Shown here: one piece after another, positions 34,176 through 41,416 of the stretch | Layout: each line of letters starts with the position of its first letter | How positions within the stretch are numbered: the stretch's first letter is position 1 | Assembly (NCBI RefSeq): GCF_011250635.1 | Contig: NZ_JAANNP010000003.1 | Location: 100,697 to 142,112 of the forward strand | Source of the DNA: Motilibacter deserti | Lineage (GTDB): Bacteria > Actinomycetota > Actinomycetes > Motilibacterales > Motilibacteraceae | Length of the DNA stretch: 41,416 bases | Reading direction: 5' to 3' | Position numbers and translations under genes: made by a program | The notes under the pieces: generated by a model | What the model was told of the DNA's origin: nothing | Databases searched by the model: none | Seen by the model: the letters and a program-made list of their open reading frames with translations, nothing else

Positions 34176-35062
34176 CGGCGCTTCTCCGCCCGGGCGTTGG
34201 AGATGAGGTACGGGACCACGACGATCGCGACGACGACCAGCAGGATGACCGCGATCGCACAGGCCTTGGCGTAGTTCGACCCGAGCAGCGTGGTCCACAG
34301 GTAGACCGCCGGCACCTCGGTGAGGTACTGCGCGCCGGAGACGGCCATGATCAGGTCGAACATCTTCATCGACATGTGGCCGACGATGATGAGCGCCGAC
34401 AGCGCGACGGGGGACAGCTGCGGGAAGATCACGTGCCGGTACATCTGGAACTCGGACGCGCCGTCGACCCGAGCGGCCTCGCGCAGCTCGCCGGGGATGC
34501 CGCGGAAGCCGGCCAGGAAGAGCGCCATGACGTAGCCCGACAGCTGCCAGATGGCGGGGATCGCCATCGCGGCCATGCCCCAGTCGGGGTCGTTCCACCA
34601 CGGGTTCTGCAGGAAGCCGAGGTGCAGGCTGTCGAAGAGCTTGTTCAGGCCGCCGGCCTCATCGCCCTGTGCGCTGTTGAGCAGCCAGCGCCAGACGACG
34701 CCCGAGGCGATGAACGAGACGGCCATCGGGAACAGGTAGATCGAGCGGAAGATGCCTTCGCCTTTGAAGCCGCGCTCGAGGAGGAGGGCCCACAGGAATC
34801 CCAGGACCATGGTGCCGACGATGAAGACCACCGTCAGGATGCCCAGATTCTTCAGGGAGTGGATGAACCGGTCGTCCTGGAAGAGGTTGGTGAAGTTCTC
34901 CAGACCGACGTAGCCATCCGCCGGCAGCGCCGTCGTCCGGTCCGTGAGGGACGTGTTGACCGTCCACCCGATGAGCCCGTAGACGAAGACGGCGATGACG
35001 ACGATCGAGGGGATCATGACCAGCAGGCCAGGACCCCATTTTCTGATTCCTATGTGGCGCAC
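34172..35062 (-). CDS. Sugar ABC transporter permease, MalF type
   Basis: 296-residue partner permease with six helices and the EAA loop EAARVDGASEFQMYRHVIFP. The frame stays open to GTG 35104, but codons there are unlike the gene (AGG, AAT, CCC, AGT), whereas GTG 35062 has GGAG 7 nt upstream and starts the conserved HIGIRKWGPGLLVMIPSIV, so 35062 was chosen. The 35040-35100 segment is unusually A+T-rich for the window. 116 nt downstream of the solute-binding gene's stop. Confidence 0.92.
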   Translation of the reverse strand: MRHIGIRKWGPGLLVMIPSIVVIAVFVYGLIGWTVNTSLTDRTTALPADGYVGLENFTNLFQDDRFIHSLKNLGILTVVFIVGTMVLGFLWALLLERGFKGEGIFRSIYLFPMAVSFIASGVVWRWLLNSAQGDEAGGLNKLFDSLHLGFLQNPWWNDPDWGMAAMAIPAIWQLSGYVMALFLAGFRGIPGELREAARVDGASEFQMYRHVIFPQLSPVALSALIIVGHMSMKMFDLIMAVSGAQYLTEVPAVYLWTTLLGSNYAKACAIAVILLVVVAIVVVPYLISNARAEKRR

Positions 35063-35178
35063 TACGTGACTCCAAAAGGCGGAATGTCCGGGATTCGCCC
35101 TCACGCACCGAGGCGGGGCCAGCCGGTCCCCGGCTGACCCCGCCGCAGCGTAGGCCCGTTCGAGCTAACGGGAGGAGG

Positions 35179-36501
35179 TCAGCTCTGGAGGTTGTTCGAC
35201 GCAGCCTGGGTCAGGCCGCTCTGGAGCTCGGACACGGCCCCGCTGTCGAACTTCGACGTGCCGAACTTGCCGACCGCCGAGGTGATGTCGTTGAGCCAGG
35301 AGATCGAGGCCGCGGCGCCGTGCGCGAGCGACGGGACGATCGTGTCGGTGCTGAAGTCCTTGATCGCCGACTGCTGGTAGGTCGGGTAGTCGGCTGCGGA
35401 GGCGTCCGTGCGGGCCGGGATCGAGCCCTTGACCGTGTTGAACGCCTTCTGGCCCTCGGCGCTGCCGACGACGCGCAGCCAGTCCTTGGCGCCCTCGGGG
35501 TTCTTCGCCCCGACCGGGAGCGTGAAGGAGTCCGAGAGGAAGTCGAACGTGCCCTGCGAGCCCGGCACCGGGAAGTAGATGTAGTCGGTGCCCTCCTCAA
35601 GCTTCTCGCCCTGCCAGTTGGCCGCGACCCAGTCACCCATGACGTTGTAAGCGGCCTTGCCGTCGCGCACCATGTTCGCCGCGTCCGGCCAGTCGAGGCT
35701 CGAGCGGTTGCTGTTGGTGTAGCTCATGAGCTTGGCGTAGTCGTTCAGCGCCGTGGTGACCTCGGCCGAGTCCCACTTGGTGTCCCCGGTCCAGAGGCCC
35801 TTGTAGGCGTCGGCCTTCAGGTCCGAGATCAGGACGGTCTCGAGCAGCTGGACCTGAGTCCAGTCGGTCGCGATCGAGAGCGGGGTCTCGACGCCGCTGG
35901 CCTTGACCTTGTCCAGCTGGGTGATCCAGTCGGCGATCGACGCGGGGGGCTCGGCCGCGGGGTCGATGCCGGCCTTCTCGAGCACGCTCGGGTTCGCCCA
36001 CACGACGTTGGCGCGGTGCACGTTCGACGGCACCGAGTAGATCTTGCCCTCGTAGGTGATCGCGTCGATCAGCGTCTTCGGGAAGACGTCGGACCAGCCC
36101 TCGGACTGGTAGAGGTCCGACAGGTCCTCGAGCTGGCCGGCCTTGATGTAGTCGGACAGCTCGCCACCCGCGTGGCCCTGGAAGGTGTCCGGCGGGTCCT
36201 GGGTCTGCAGCCGGGACGCGAGCACTGCCTTCGCGTTGCTACCGGCGCCACCGGCCACCGCGCCGTTGACGAACTTGAGGTTCGGGTACTTCTCGCCGAA
36301 GACCTTGACCAGGCCGTCGAGGCCCGCCTTCTCGCCACCCTCGGTCCACCAGGTGAAGACCTCGACGTCGCCGGAGGCCTCGGTGCCGCTGCCCGAGTTG
36401 CCGCCGGTGTCGCCGGCCGAGTTGTCCGAGTCGTCTCCGCCGCATCCAGCCAGGGCGAGCCCCAGCGCCGCGATGCCGGCGACGAGCGAGAGTCGTCGCA
36501 T
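35179..36501 (-). CDS. Sugar ABC solute-binding lipoprotein, glucose/mannose (GtsA-like) type
   Basis: 440 residues. A lipoprotein signal with lipobox LALAGC puts the lipidated Cys at 20, followed by a Ser/Gly/Asp-rich linker. The mature part resembles the glucose/mannose-binding branch: FTWWTEGGEKAGLDGLV near residue 49, VAGGAGSNAKAVLASRLQ, DPPDTFQGHAGGEL and YSVPSNVHRANVVW. Substrate therefore probably glucose or a related hexose (inference from family resemblance). ATG 36501 has GGAGG ~9 nt upstream. First gene of the operon; upstream region holds LacI-like palindromes. Confidence 0.9.
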   Translation of the reverse strand: MRRLSLVAGIAALGLALAGCGGDDSDNSAGDTGGNSGSGTEASGDVEVFTWWTEGGEKAGLDGLVKVFGEKYPNLKFVNGAVAGGAGSNAKAVLASRLQTQDPPDTFQGHAGGELSDYIKAGQLEDLSDLYQSEGWSDVFPKTLIDAITYEGKIYSVPSNVHRANVVWANPSVLEKAGIDPAAEPPASIADWITQLDKVKASGVETPLSIATDWTQVQLLETVLISDLKADAYKGLWTGDTKWDSAEVTTALNDYAKLMSYTNSNRSSLDWPDAANMVRDGKAAYNVMGDWVAANWQGEKLEEGTDYIYFPVPGSQGTFDFLSDSFTLPVGAKNPEGAKDWLRVVGSAEGQKAFNTVKGSIPARTDASAADYPTYQQSAIKDFSTDTIVPSLAHGAAASISWLNDITSAVGKFGTSKFDSGAVSELQSGLTQAASNNLQS

Positions 36502-36648
36502 GCCGCTTTGCCTCCGTGATGTAACGAGCCTGGGGGCAGGACCGCCGCCCAGGGGAGGTAGCACACGCCAGAGAGCGTGGCCACCGGAAGTTCAGTGTTG
36601 CGCGTTAGTTAAGGCCCTGCTCCGGTTGGCGGTCAATCGAACCCGCCG

Positions 36649-36680
36649 AACCGCAACTGGATCGTGATCCGTTTGCGGTT
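36649..36680. promoter_or_regulatory. Imperfect 32-bp palindrome
   Basis: AACCGCAA (36649-36656) mirrors TTGCGGTT (36673-36680), and the inner GGATC/GATCC (36659-36663, 36666-36670) is also symmetric, with mismatched 2-bp joints. Lies ~150 bp upstream of the solute-binding gene. Confidence 0.5.
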
Positions 36681-36708
36681 GCGAAGGCTCTCCCTTAGCG
36701 TTTCGTAA

Positions 36709-36720
36709 GACAACGTTGTC
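36709..36720. promoter_or_regulatory. LacI-type operator, GACAACGTTGTC
   Basis: Perfect 12-bp palindrome with the central CG and A/T flanks expected of LacI/CcpA-class operators, 208 bp upstream of the solute-binding gene. No LacI regulator is encoded in the window. Confidence 0.65.
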
Positions 36721-37069
36721 AGAAGCGCCCTCACTTTGCCCCCTTCCGAAGCAGCGTCGCCCCTCCACCGCCGGCTCGCAATCGATGCGGCGAGGAGGCC
36801 GGGGAAGCCACCCGGACGGCCCTGTAGCGCGCGGTGCCGTCCGTCAGTCGTGCTCTTGCCGTGCTCTCAGCGGCCTCTGCCGTGCTCGCGCCGACGGCGC
36901 TTCCTCGTGCCGACGTGCGGTGCTCGGGCAACTTCCCACGTGGAGAGTACTGCCGTCGACAGCACCTCCGCGTACCATCGTGCTGCCTCGATGGTGAGGC
37001 GGGACGACGGGGGGCAGCGGCCCCCGCGGGGGTCATATTCGGGCTGCGGCCCGGGAAGCGGGGACGTGC

Positions 37070-38983
37070 GTGGGTCTGCTCGACTCGATCCGCGGGCCGC
37101 GCGACCTCCGGTCGCTCGACCGCGCGCAGCTCGACGAGCTCGCGGCTGAGATCCGCACCTTCCTCATCTCCTCGGTCTCCCGCACCGGCGGGCACCTCGG
37201 GCCGAACCTCGGCGTCGTCGAGCTGACGATCGCTCTGCACCGGGTGTTCGAGTCCCCGCGCGAGCCGATCGTCTTCGACACCGGCCACCAGTCCTACGTC
37301 CACAAGCTGCTCACGGGGCGGCGCGAGGGCTTCGCGACCCTGCGCCAGAAGGGGGGCCTGTCCGGCTACCCCTGCCGGGACGAGTCCGACCACGACCTCG
37401 TGGAGAACAGCCACGCCTCCACCGCGCTGTCCTACGCCGACGGCCTCGCCAAGGCGTACCAGCTGCAGGGCCGCTCGGACCGCACCGTCGTGGCGGTCGT
37501 CGGCGACGGCGCGCTGACCGGTGGCATGGCCTGGGAGGCGCTCAACAACATCGCCGCCAGCGACCGCCCGGTCGTCATCGTCGTCAACGACAACGAGCGG
37601 TCGTACGCCCCGACCATCGGCGGCCTCGCCCGCCACCTCGCCACCCTGCGCACGACCCGCGGCTACGAGCGCTTCCTGGAGTGGGGCAAGCACGTCCTCG
37701 GCCGCACCCCGGTCGTCGGCGCGCCGATCTACGACACCCTGCACGGCCTGAAGAAGGGCGTGAAGGACATCGTCGCCCCACAGGGGATGTTCGAGGACCT
37801 CGGGCTGAAGTACGTCGGGCCCGTCGACGGGCACGACGTCGAGGAGGTCGAGCGCGCGCTCCGGCTCGCCCGCAGCTTCGGCGGCCCCGTCATCGTCCAC
37901 GCGCTCACGCAGAAGGGGCGGGGCTACGCCCCCGCCGAGGCGTTCGAGGCCGACCTCTTCCACGCGGTCGGTGTCATCGACCCCGAGACGGGCGAGCCGC
38001 TCGCCGCGTCCGGGACGTCGTGGACCAGCGTCTTCGCCGAGGAGATGGTGGCCGCCGGCGCCGAGCGCACCGACGTCGTCGGCATCACCGCCGCGATGTG
38101 CATCCCGGTGGGCCTCGACGCCTTCGCCCAGGCCTATCCGGACCGCGTGTTCGACGTCGGCATCGCCGAGCAGCACGCGGTGACGAGCGCGGCGGGCATG
38201 GCCACCGCGGGCCTGCACCCGGTCGTGGCGGTCTACGCGACCTTCCTCAACCGGGCCTTCGACCAGGTGCTCATGGACGTCGCGCTGCACAAGTGCGGCG
38301 TGACCTTCGTGCTGGACCGCGCCGGCATCACCGGCGACGACGGACCGAGCCACAACGGCATGTGGGACATGTCGATGCTGCAGGTCGTCCCCGGCCTCCG
38401 GCTCGCCGCCCCGCGCGACGCCCAGACGCTGCGCGCAGAGCTGCGCGAGGCGCTCGACGTCCACGACGCCCCGACCGTGGTGCGGTTCCCCAAGGGCAAG
38501 ATCCCCGCCGACGTCCCGGCCGTCGGGCACGTGGGCACCGGCGACGTGCTCCGCCGCGACGGCGACCCGGACGTGCTGCTCGTCTCGGTCGGCGCGATGG
38601 CCGAGCTCTGCCTCGAGGTCGCGGACCGGCTGGTCGCGCAGGGCGTCGGGGTGACCGTCGTGGACCCGCGCTGGGTCAAGCCGGTCGACCCCGAGCTGGT
38701 CACGCTGGCCGGCCGGCACCGGCTGCTGGTCAGCGTCGAGGACGGCGTACGCACCGGCGGCGTCGGCGCGCGCCTCGCCCAGGCGCTGCGCGACGCCGGC
38801 ATCCCCACCCCGGTGCGCGACTTCGGCATCCCGGAGCGGTTCCTCGACCACGCCAAGCGCGCGGAGGTGCAGGCCGAGGTCGGGCTCACCGCCCAGGAGG
38901 TCAGCCGCCAGGTCATCGAGGCCGTCGCCGGGCTGCCCGAGGCGTACTCGCCAGAGGCGGGCGCCTCCGCCGGCCGAGGCTGA
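37070..38983 (+). CDS. dxs: 1-deoxy-D-xylulose-5-phosphate synthase
   Basis: 637 residues; condenses pyruvate with glyceraldehyde 3-phosphate to begin the MEP pathway to isoprenoids. Thiamine diphosphate site: GDGALTGG from G145, NDN further on, and the catalytic Glu E367 in GIAEQHAV. The N-terminal [14 protein letters not shown] is highly conserved. Start GTG at 37070 begins MGLLDSI; a GGGGAC stretch precedes it weakly. Proximity of dxs, acnA, sugar ABC genes and the TRAM methyltransferase recalls conserved actinobacterial neighbourhoods (from memory). Confidence 0.97.
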   Translation: MGLLDSIRGPRDLRSLDRAQLDELAAEIRTFLISSVSRTGGHLGPNLGVVELTIALHRVFESPREPIVFDTGHQSYVHKLLTGRREGFATLRQKGGLSGYPCRDESDHDLVENSHASTALSYADGLAKAYQLQGRSDRTVVAVVGDGALTGGMAWEALNNIAASDRPVVIVVNDNERSYAPTIGGLARHLATLRTTRGYERFLEWGKHVLGRTPVVGAPIYDTLHGLKKGVKDIVAPQGMFEDLGLKYVGPVDGHDVEEVERALRLARSFGGPVIVHALTQKGRGYAPAEAFEADLFHAVGVIDPETGEPLAASGTSWTSVFAEEMVAAGAERTDVVGITAAMCIPVGLDAFAQAYPDRVFDVGIAEQHAVTSAAGMATAGLHPVVAVYATFLNRAFDQVLMDVALHKCGVTFVLDRAGITGDDGPSHNGMWDMSMLQVVPGLRLAAPRDAQTLRAELREALDVHDAPTVVRFPKGKIPADVPAVGHVGTGDVLRRDGDPDVLLVSVGAMAELCLEVADRLVAQGVGVTVVDPRWVKPVDPELVTLAGRHRLLVSVEDGVRTGGVGARLAQALRDAGIPTPVRDFGIPERFLDHAKRAEVQAEVGLTAQEVSRQVIEAVAGLPEAYSPEAGASAGRG

Positions 38984-39070
38984 GCCCAGGGGCGTCGCCC
39001 GGAGCGGAAGCGTGCGGGCACACAGCGGCAGCCCGAGCGCCGCTCGCCCAGCCCGCGGTCCCGGATCCGC

Positions 39071-39943
39071 TCAGCTCGTCATGCCCGGCCCGGTCGGCAG
39101 CCGGGCGGGCCGCAGGTCCACCACGTCGCGCAGCGGCAGCGCGGCCGGGCGCCCGCCGGCGGCGGCCAGCACGACCTCGTCGACCGTGACGAGCAGCGGC
39201 CGCGGGAAGCCGCGCGCGTCGTCGTCCACGAGCGCGGCCGCCGCCACGGCGAACGCCGGGTCCAGCTGGGACGGGTCGACCCAGCCCCGGCGCCGCATCG
39301 GCACCACCACCGCGCGCATGCCGATCGGGCACCCCGCGGCGAGCGCGGCCCGGAACGGCCGGGTGGCGAGCAGGGTCACGACGTCGCAGTGGCCCACCGG
39401 GGCGAGCAGCCGCGGCTCGCGGACCAGCCGCTCGGCCGCCAGCTCGCCCATCGCGTCCGCGTGCTCGAGCGCGTCCGTCCACACGTCGTCGACGTCGCCT
39501 CCGCGCCCGGAGGCCGCGAGCGTGACCGGCGGGACGGGGACGAGCTCGGGGCCGGGCAGAAGCCCGAGCAGGCCGGGGCCGACCTCGACGGCGCCGCCCA
39601 GCACCCGCGTCCGCGCCCACCCGGGGCCGGGGGAGGCCGTCGATCCCGAGGGCAGCGCAAGGGCACGTACCCGGTCGCGCGCCGTCGGGTCGTCGAGGGC
39701 ACGGCGCAGCCGCAGGTGGCGCCGGAGCCGCCGACGGGCGGGGGACGCAGGGACGCCCGGCTCGAGGGAGGGCAGGCCCTCGGGGCCGCGTACGACAGCG
39801 GCCAGCTCGGCCCAGGCCACCTCGAGCGGCCGGCCGTCACGCAGCACCACGCCGCCGGCGTACGGCTCGAGGTCGATCCCGTCCAGCACGCTCACCGCGA
39901 GCGTCAGGCGGCGCAGGGCGGCCCGGTCGGTGAGCTCGTGCAC
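39071..39943 (-). CDS. Conserved hypothetical protein, 290 residues
   Basis: No signal peptide or membrane helix; Arg/Ala/Leu/Pro-rich. The N-terminal DRAALRRLTLAVSVLDGIDLEPY and VWAELAA/VVRGPEGLPSLEPGV (in pieces) look like a beta/alpha domain; a central VGHCDVVTLLATRPFRAALAAG and C-terminal LPLRDVVDLRPARLP follow. I do not recognise the family. The GTG at 39943 is preceded by TAAGGT ending 6 nt upstream, a leaderless-type start. Divergent from the Dam gene over 97 bp. Confidence 0.75.
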   Translation of the reverse strand: MHELTDRAALRRLTLAVSVLDGIDLEPYAGGVVLRDGRPLEVAWAELAAVVRGPEGLPSLEPGVPASPARRRLRRHLRLRRALDDPTARDRVRALALPSGSTASPGPGWARTRVLGGAVEVGPGLLGLLPGPELVPVPPVTLAASGRGGDVDDVWTDALEHADAMGELAAERLVREPRLLAPVGHCDVVTLLATRPFRAALAAGCPIGMRAVVVPMRRRGWVDPSQLDPAFAVAAAALVDDDARGFPRPLLVTVDEVVLAAAGGRPAALPLRDVVDLRPARLPTGPGMTS

Positions 39944-39949
39944 GCCAGG

Positions 39950-39955
39950 ACCTTA
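39950..39955 (-). promoter_or_regulatory. -10 element for leaderless transcript of the 290-residue protein
   Basis: TAAGGT on the minus strand followed by CCTGGC and GTG: a 6-nt gap and no Shine-Dalgarno. Confidence 0.45.
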
Positions 39956-39990
39956 GGCCCGGAACGCCCCGTTCGGCCGCCCGCCGGCCG

Positions 39991-40015
39991 GGTGAACGCC
40001 TGAACGGGTGAACGC
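39991..40015. repeat. Direct repeat GGTGAACGC before the Dam gene
   Basis: GGTGAACGC occurs at 39991-39999 and 40007-40015 (16-bp period), with a related TGAACGG between them, just upstream of the -10 TAGCCT (40027-40032). A possible tandem regulator site. Confidence 0.4.
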
Positions 40016-40040
40016 GCGCGGGCTTGTAGCCTGCCCCGCG

Positions 40041-40916
40041 ATGCCTCCTTCCGCCGATGGCGCGCCCGTGGTGGCGCCGTTGCGCCTGCAGTTGCTCAAG
40101 TGGGTGGGCAACAAGCAGCGGTTCGCCCACGAGATCGCCGGGCGCCTGCCCGACCTCGGGGGCGGCACGTACTTCGAGCCCTTCCTCGGCAGCGGGGCCG
40201 TCCTCGGCACGTTGGCTCCGGCCCGTGCGGTCGCCTCCGACGCGTTCGCCCCGCTGGTCGGGATCTGGCAGACGCTGCACGACGACCCGGACACGCTGAC
40301 GGGCTGGTACGTCGACCGGTGGCAGCGCTACACCGAGGCCCCCGACCGGGTCGTCGCGTACGAGCAGGTCAAGGCGTCCTACAACGCCGCGCCCAACCCG
40401 GCGGACCTGCTCTTCCTCTCCCGCGCCTGCTACGGGGGCGTCGTCCGCTTCCGCAAGGCCGACGGCCACATGTCGACGCCCTGCGGCGTGCACCGCCCCA
40501 TCGCACCGGACGCGTTCGCCGCGCGGGTGGCCGTGTGGCGAACGCGCACGGCGGGGGCGAAGTTCGAGCACATGGACTACCGCGAGGCGCTCGCGTTGGC
40601 CGCCGACGGCGACGTCGTCTACTGCGACCCGCCCTACACGCACACCCAGACGATCCTCTACGGGGCGCAGGCGTTCCGCCTCGCCGAGCTGCTGGCAGAG
40701 ATCGCCGCCGCCAAGCGACGTGGCGCGCGGGTCGCGCTCAGCATCGACGGGAGCAAGAAGTCCGGCGACGTGCTCTGCAACGTCCCGCTCCCGCCGGGGC
40801 TCTTCGAGCGCGAGGTGCTGGTGAACGTGGGCCGCTCGATGCTGCGCCGCTTCCAGCTGCCGGGCGGCGACCTGCGCGGGGAGGGCGTCGTGGACCGGCT
40901 GCTGCTGACCTACTGA
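40041..40916 (+). CDS. Dam-family (D12 class) adenine-specific DNA methyltransferase
   Basis: 291 residues. The order of motifs is that of Dam enzymes: motif X KWVGNK at 20-25, motif I FEPFLGSG at 45-52, and catalytic motif IV DPPY at 196-199 in VVYCDPPYTHTQ. It methylates adenine N6 in duplex DNA; target sequence unknown (Dam relatives often use GATC). ATG 40041 has no Shine-Dalgarno, and TAGCCT lies 8 nt upstream. No restriction endonuclease is adjacent: downstream is a convergent HTH gene 4 nt away, so this looks like a solitary methylase. Confidence 0.9.
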   Translation: MPPSADGAPVVAPLRLQLLKWVGNKQRFAHEIAGRLPDLGGGTYFEPFLGSGAVLGTLAPARAVASDAFAPLVGIWQTLHDDPDTLTGWYVDRWQRYTEAPDRVVAYEQVKASYNAAPNPADLLFLSRACYGGVVRFRKADGHMSTPCGVHRPIAPDAFAARVAVWRTRTAGAKFEHMDYREALALAADGDVVYCDPPYTHTQTILYGAQAFRLAELLAEIAAAKRRGARVALSIDGSKKSGDVLCNVPLPPGLFEREVLVNVGRSMLRRFQLPGGDLRGEGVVDRLLLTY

Positions 40917-40920
40917 CGCG

Positions 40921-41142
40921 TCAACCGTTCGCGGGCCCGCGCCCGCGCGTGGAGCCGCCCCGCCCGCGCAGCGGGATGCCGCTCTCGACGAGGAGGTTGC
41001 GGCTCAGCCCGATGCTCAGCGAGTGCTGGACGGCGAGGTCACGGATGCTCTTGCCGGAGCGGTACTCCTCGACCAGCACACCGATCATCTGCTTGCGCTC
41101 GTCGCCGGTCAGGCGCTGGCCCTTGCGCCGCTGCTGCTCCAT
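40921..41142 (-). CDS. Small helix-turn-helix DNA-binding protein
   Basis: 73 residues, very basic. N-terminal QRRKGQRLTGDERKQMIGVL precedes a helix-turn-helix (SGKSIRDLAVQHSLSIGLSR, about residues 29-48), and the tail LRGRGGSTRGRG is Arg/Gly-rich. This is a conserved short HTH family seen across actinobacteria (similar to proteins with ESGV-LRGRGG ends). ATG 41142 has GGAGGGAG upstream. May bind DNA broadly; target unknown. Confidence 0.85.
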   Translation of the reverse strand: MEQQRRKGQRLTGDERKQMIGVLVEEYRSGKSIRDLAVQHSLSIGLSRNLLVESGIPLRGRGGSTRGRGPANG

Positions 41143-41280
41143 GGCAACTCCCTCCGCCCCCGCACCGCCGTCCGCGACTGCTTACCCCTTGATCACCGCA
41201 CTACTCGCCGCCGCCGGCAACGCCCGCGCCGGCGCCGAATGCGCGTGCGGGCGGGGGCGGGGGGTCGGCAGGATGCTGCG

Positions 41281-41416
41281 GTGACAAACGGCACCGGCGG
41301 CGGCACCGACACCGACAGCGGCACCGCCGCCAACACGGACACGGACACGGACACGGACAGGGGCACCGGCACCGCCACCGGCACCGGCACCGGCACCGGC
41401 ACCGGCACCGGCACCG
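41281..41416 (+). CDS. 5' part of a Thr/Gly/Asp-repeat protein, truncated at window end
   Basis: GTG 41281 follows CAGGAT by 6 nt. The frame reads as TG, TD and AT dipeptide repeats throughout the visible 45 codons (TDTDTDTD then TGTGTGTG), so only an unstructured N-terminus is seen. The opposite strand also lacks stops (Val-Pro/Ser-Val) because the repeat is symmetric, so the reading strand is judged from the leaderless start pattern. What follows is outside the window. Confidence 0.4.
   Translation, partial: MTNGTGGGTDTDSGTAANTDTDTDTDRGTGTATGTGTGTGTGTGT
41334..41416. repeat. Hexanucleotide tandem repeats
   Basis: (ACGGAC)n at 41334-41358, about four copies, then (GGCACC)n from about 41362 to the edge, interrupted once by CGCC. 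Both units are in-frame with the GTG at 41281 and can change by slippage without shifting the frame. Confidence 0.85.

Larger units (their letters stand above)
36502..37069. other. 568-bp divergent regulatory region before the sugar ABC operon and dxs
   Basis: No convincing ORF; codons of the short open frames lack GC bias at the third position. It contains a 32-bp imperfect palindrome (36649-36680), a 12-bp LacI-type palindrome (36709-36720), a repeated GCCGTGCTC unit near 36857-36892, a TACCAT -10 candidate for dxs (36973-36978) and a pair of mutually exclusive G/C hairpins (37008-37033). Confidence 0.6.

Noticed and set aside
36834-37226. Signal-peptide-like ORF in the dxs leader
   Set aside because: Codons are not GC-biased at third positions, no ribosome binding site, and it runs into dxs out of frame.
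41193-41414. Minus-strand Val-Pro/Ser-Val repeat ORF at the window end
   Set aside because: The DNA repeat is open on both strands; the plus-strand GTG has the recurring -10 spacing, the minus frame has no start signal in view.

Overview
The window is very GC-rich DNA with dense genes, many GTG starts, frequent 1-4 nt start/stop overlaps and many starts lacking a Shine-Dalgarno but preceded at 6-9 nt by a TAnnnT-like -10. Together with families such as ceoB/ceoC, an acnA with the long actinobacterial insert, cobF/cobK, a sugar ABC operon without its own ATPase, and the short HTH protein at 40921-41142, this points to a chromosomal segment of an actinomycete. Genus cannot be assigned. No rRNA, tRNA, CRISPR, transposase or phage structural gene is visible.

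Layout. 1-2.6 kb: partial RDD membrane protein, DHA2-type MFS exporter, YnfA-like membrane protein. 2.6-7.5 kb: a potassium module (two TrkA-type NAD/RCK proteins divergent from a KimA-like APC permease) coupled to a TrmA-family RNA methyltransferase and followed by a 27-codon membrane microprotein. 7.5-11.4 kb: small unknown protein, FkbM methyltransferase, DrrA/DrrB-type ABC exporter divergent from a TetR regulator with candidate operators between. 11.5-16.6 kb: cyclase-family protein, secreted GH3 protein, cobF-cobK, an ArsR/AHSA1 pair with a well-formed leaderless promoter and palindrome, SDR. 16.7-22.3 kb: repeat-tailed secreted protein, FRG-domain protein, a MoxR-DUF58 operon flanked by two VWA proteins. 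22.3-28.7 kb: PNPOx-like protein, RidA divergent from a WYL regulator, then a redox/ECF41 block: type II NADH dehydrogenase divergent from an NAD(P)-binding epimerase-like gene that overlaps an ECF41 sigma factor. 28.7-33.3 kb: sirohydrochlorin chelatase divergent from aconitase. 33.3-36.5 kb: glucose/mannose-type sugar ABC operon. 37-41.4 kb: dxs, an unknown protein, a Dam-family methylase, a small HTH protein and the start of a Thr/Gly/Asp-repeat ORF.

Best regulatory discovery: the 195 bp between the NADH dehydrogenase and the epimerase/sigma pair carries two divergent perfect matches to the ECF41 promoter (TGTCACA, exactly 16 nt, CGTC), one facing each gene. This predicts an autoregulated ECF41 circuit whose regulon includes a respiratory NADH dehydrogenase. 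Other sites worth attention are an 18-bp perfect palindrome plus an iron-box-like element between cbiX and acnA, a LacI-type 12-bp palindrome upstream of the sugar ABC operon with no LacI gene in view, GTAC-based operators between drrAB and tetR, and a recurring leaderless promoter architecture throughout the window.
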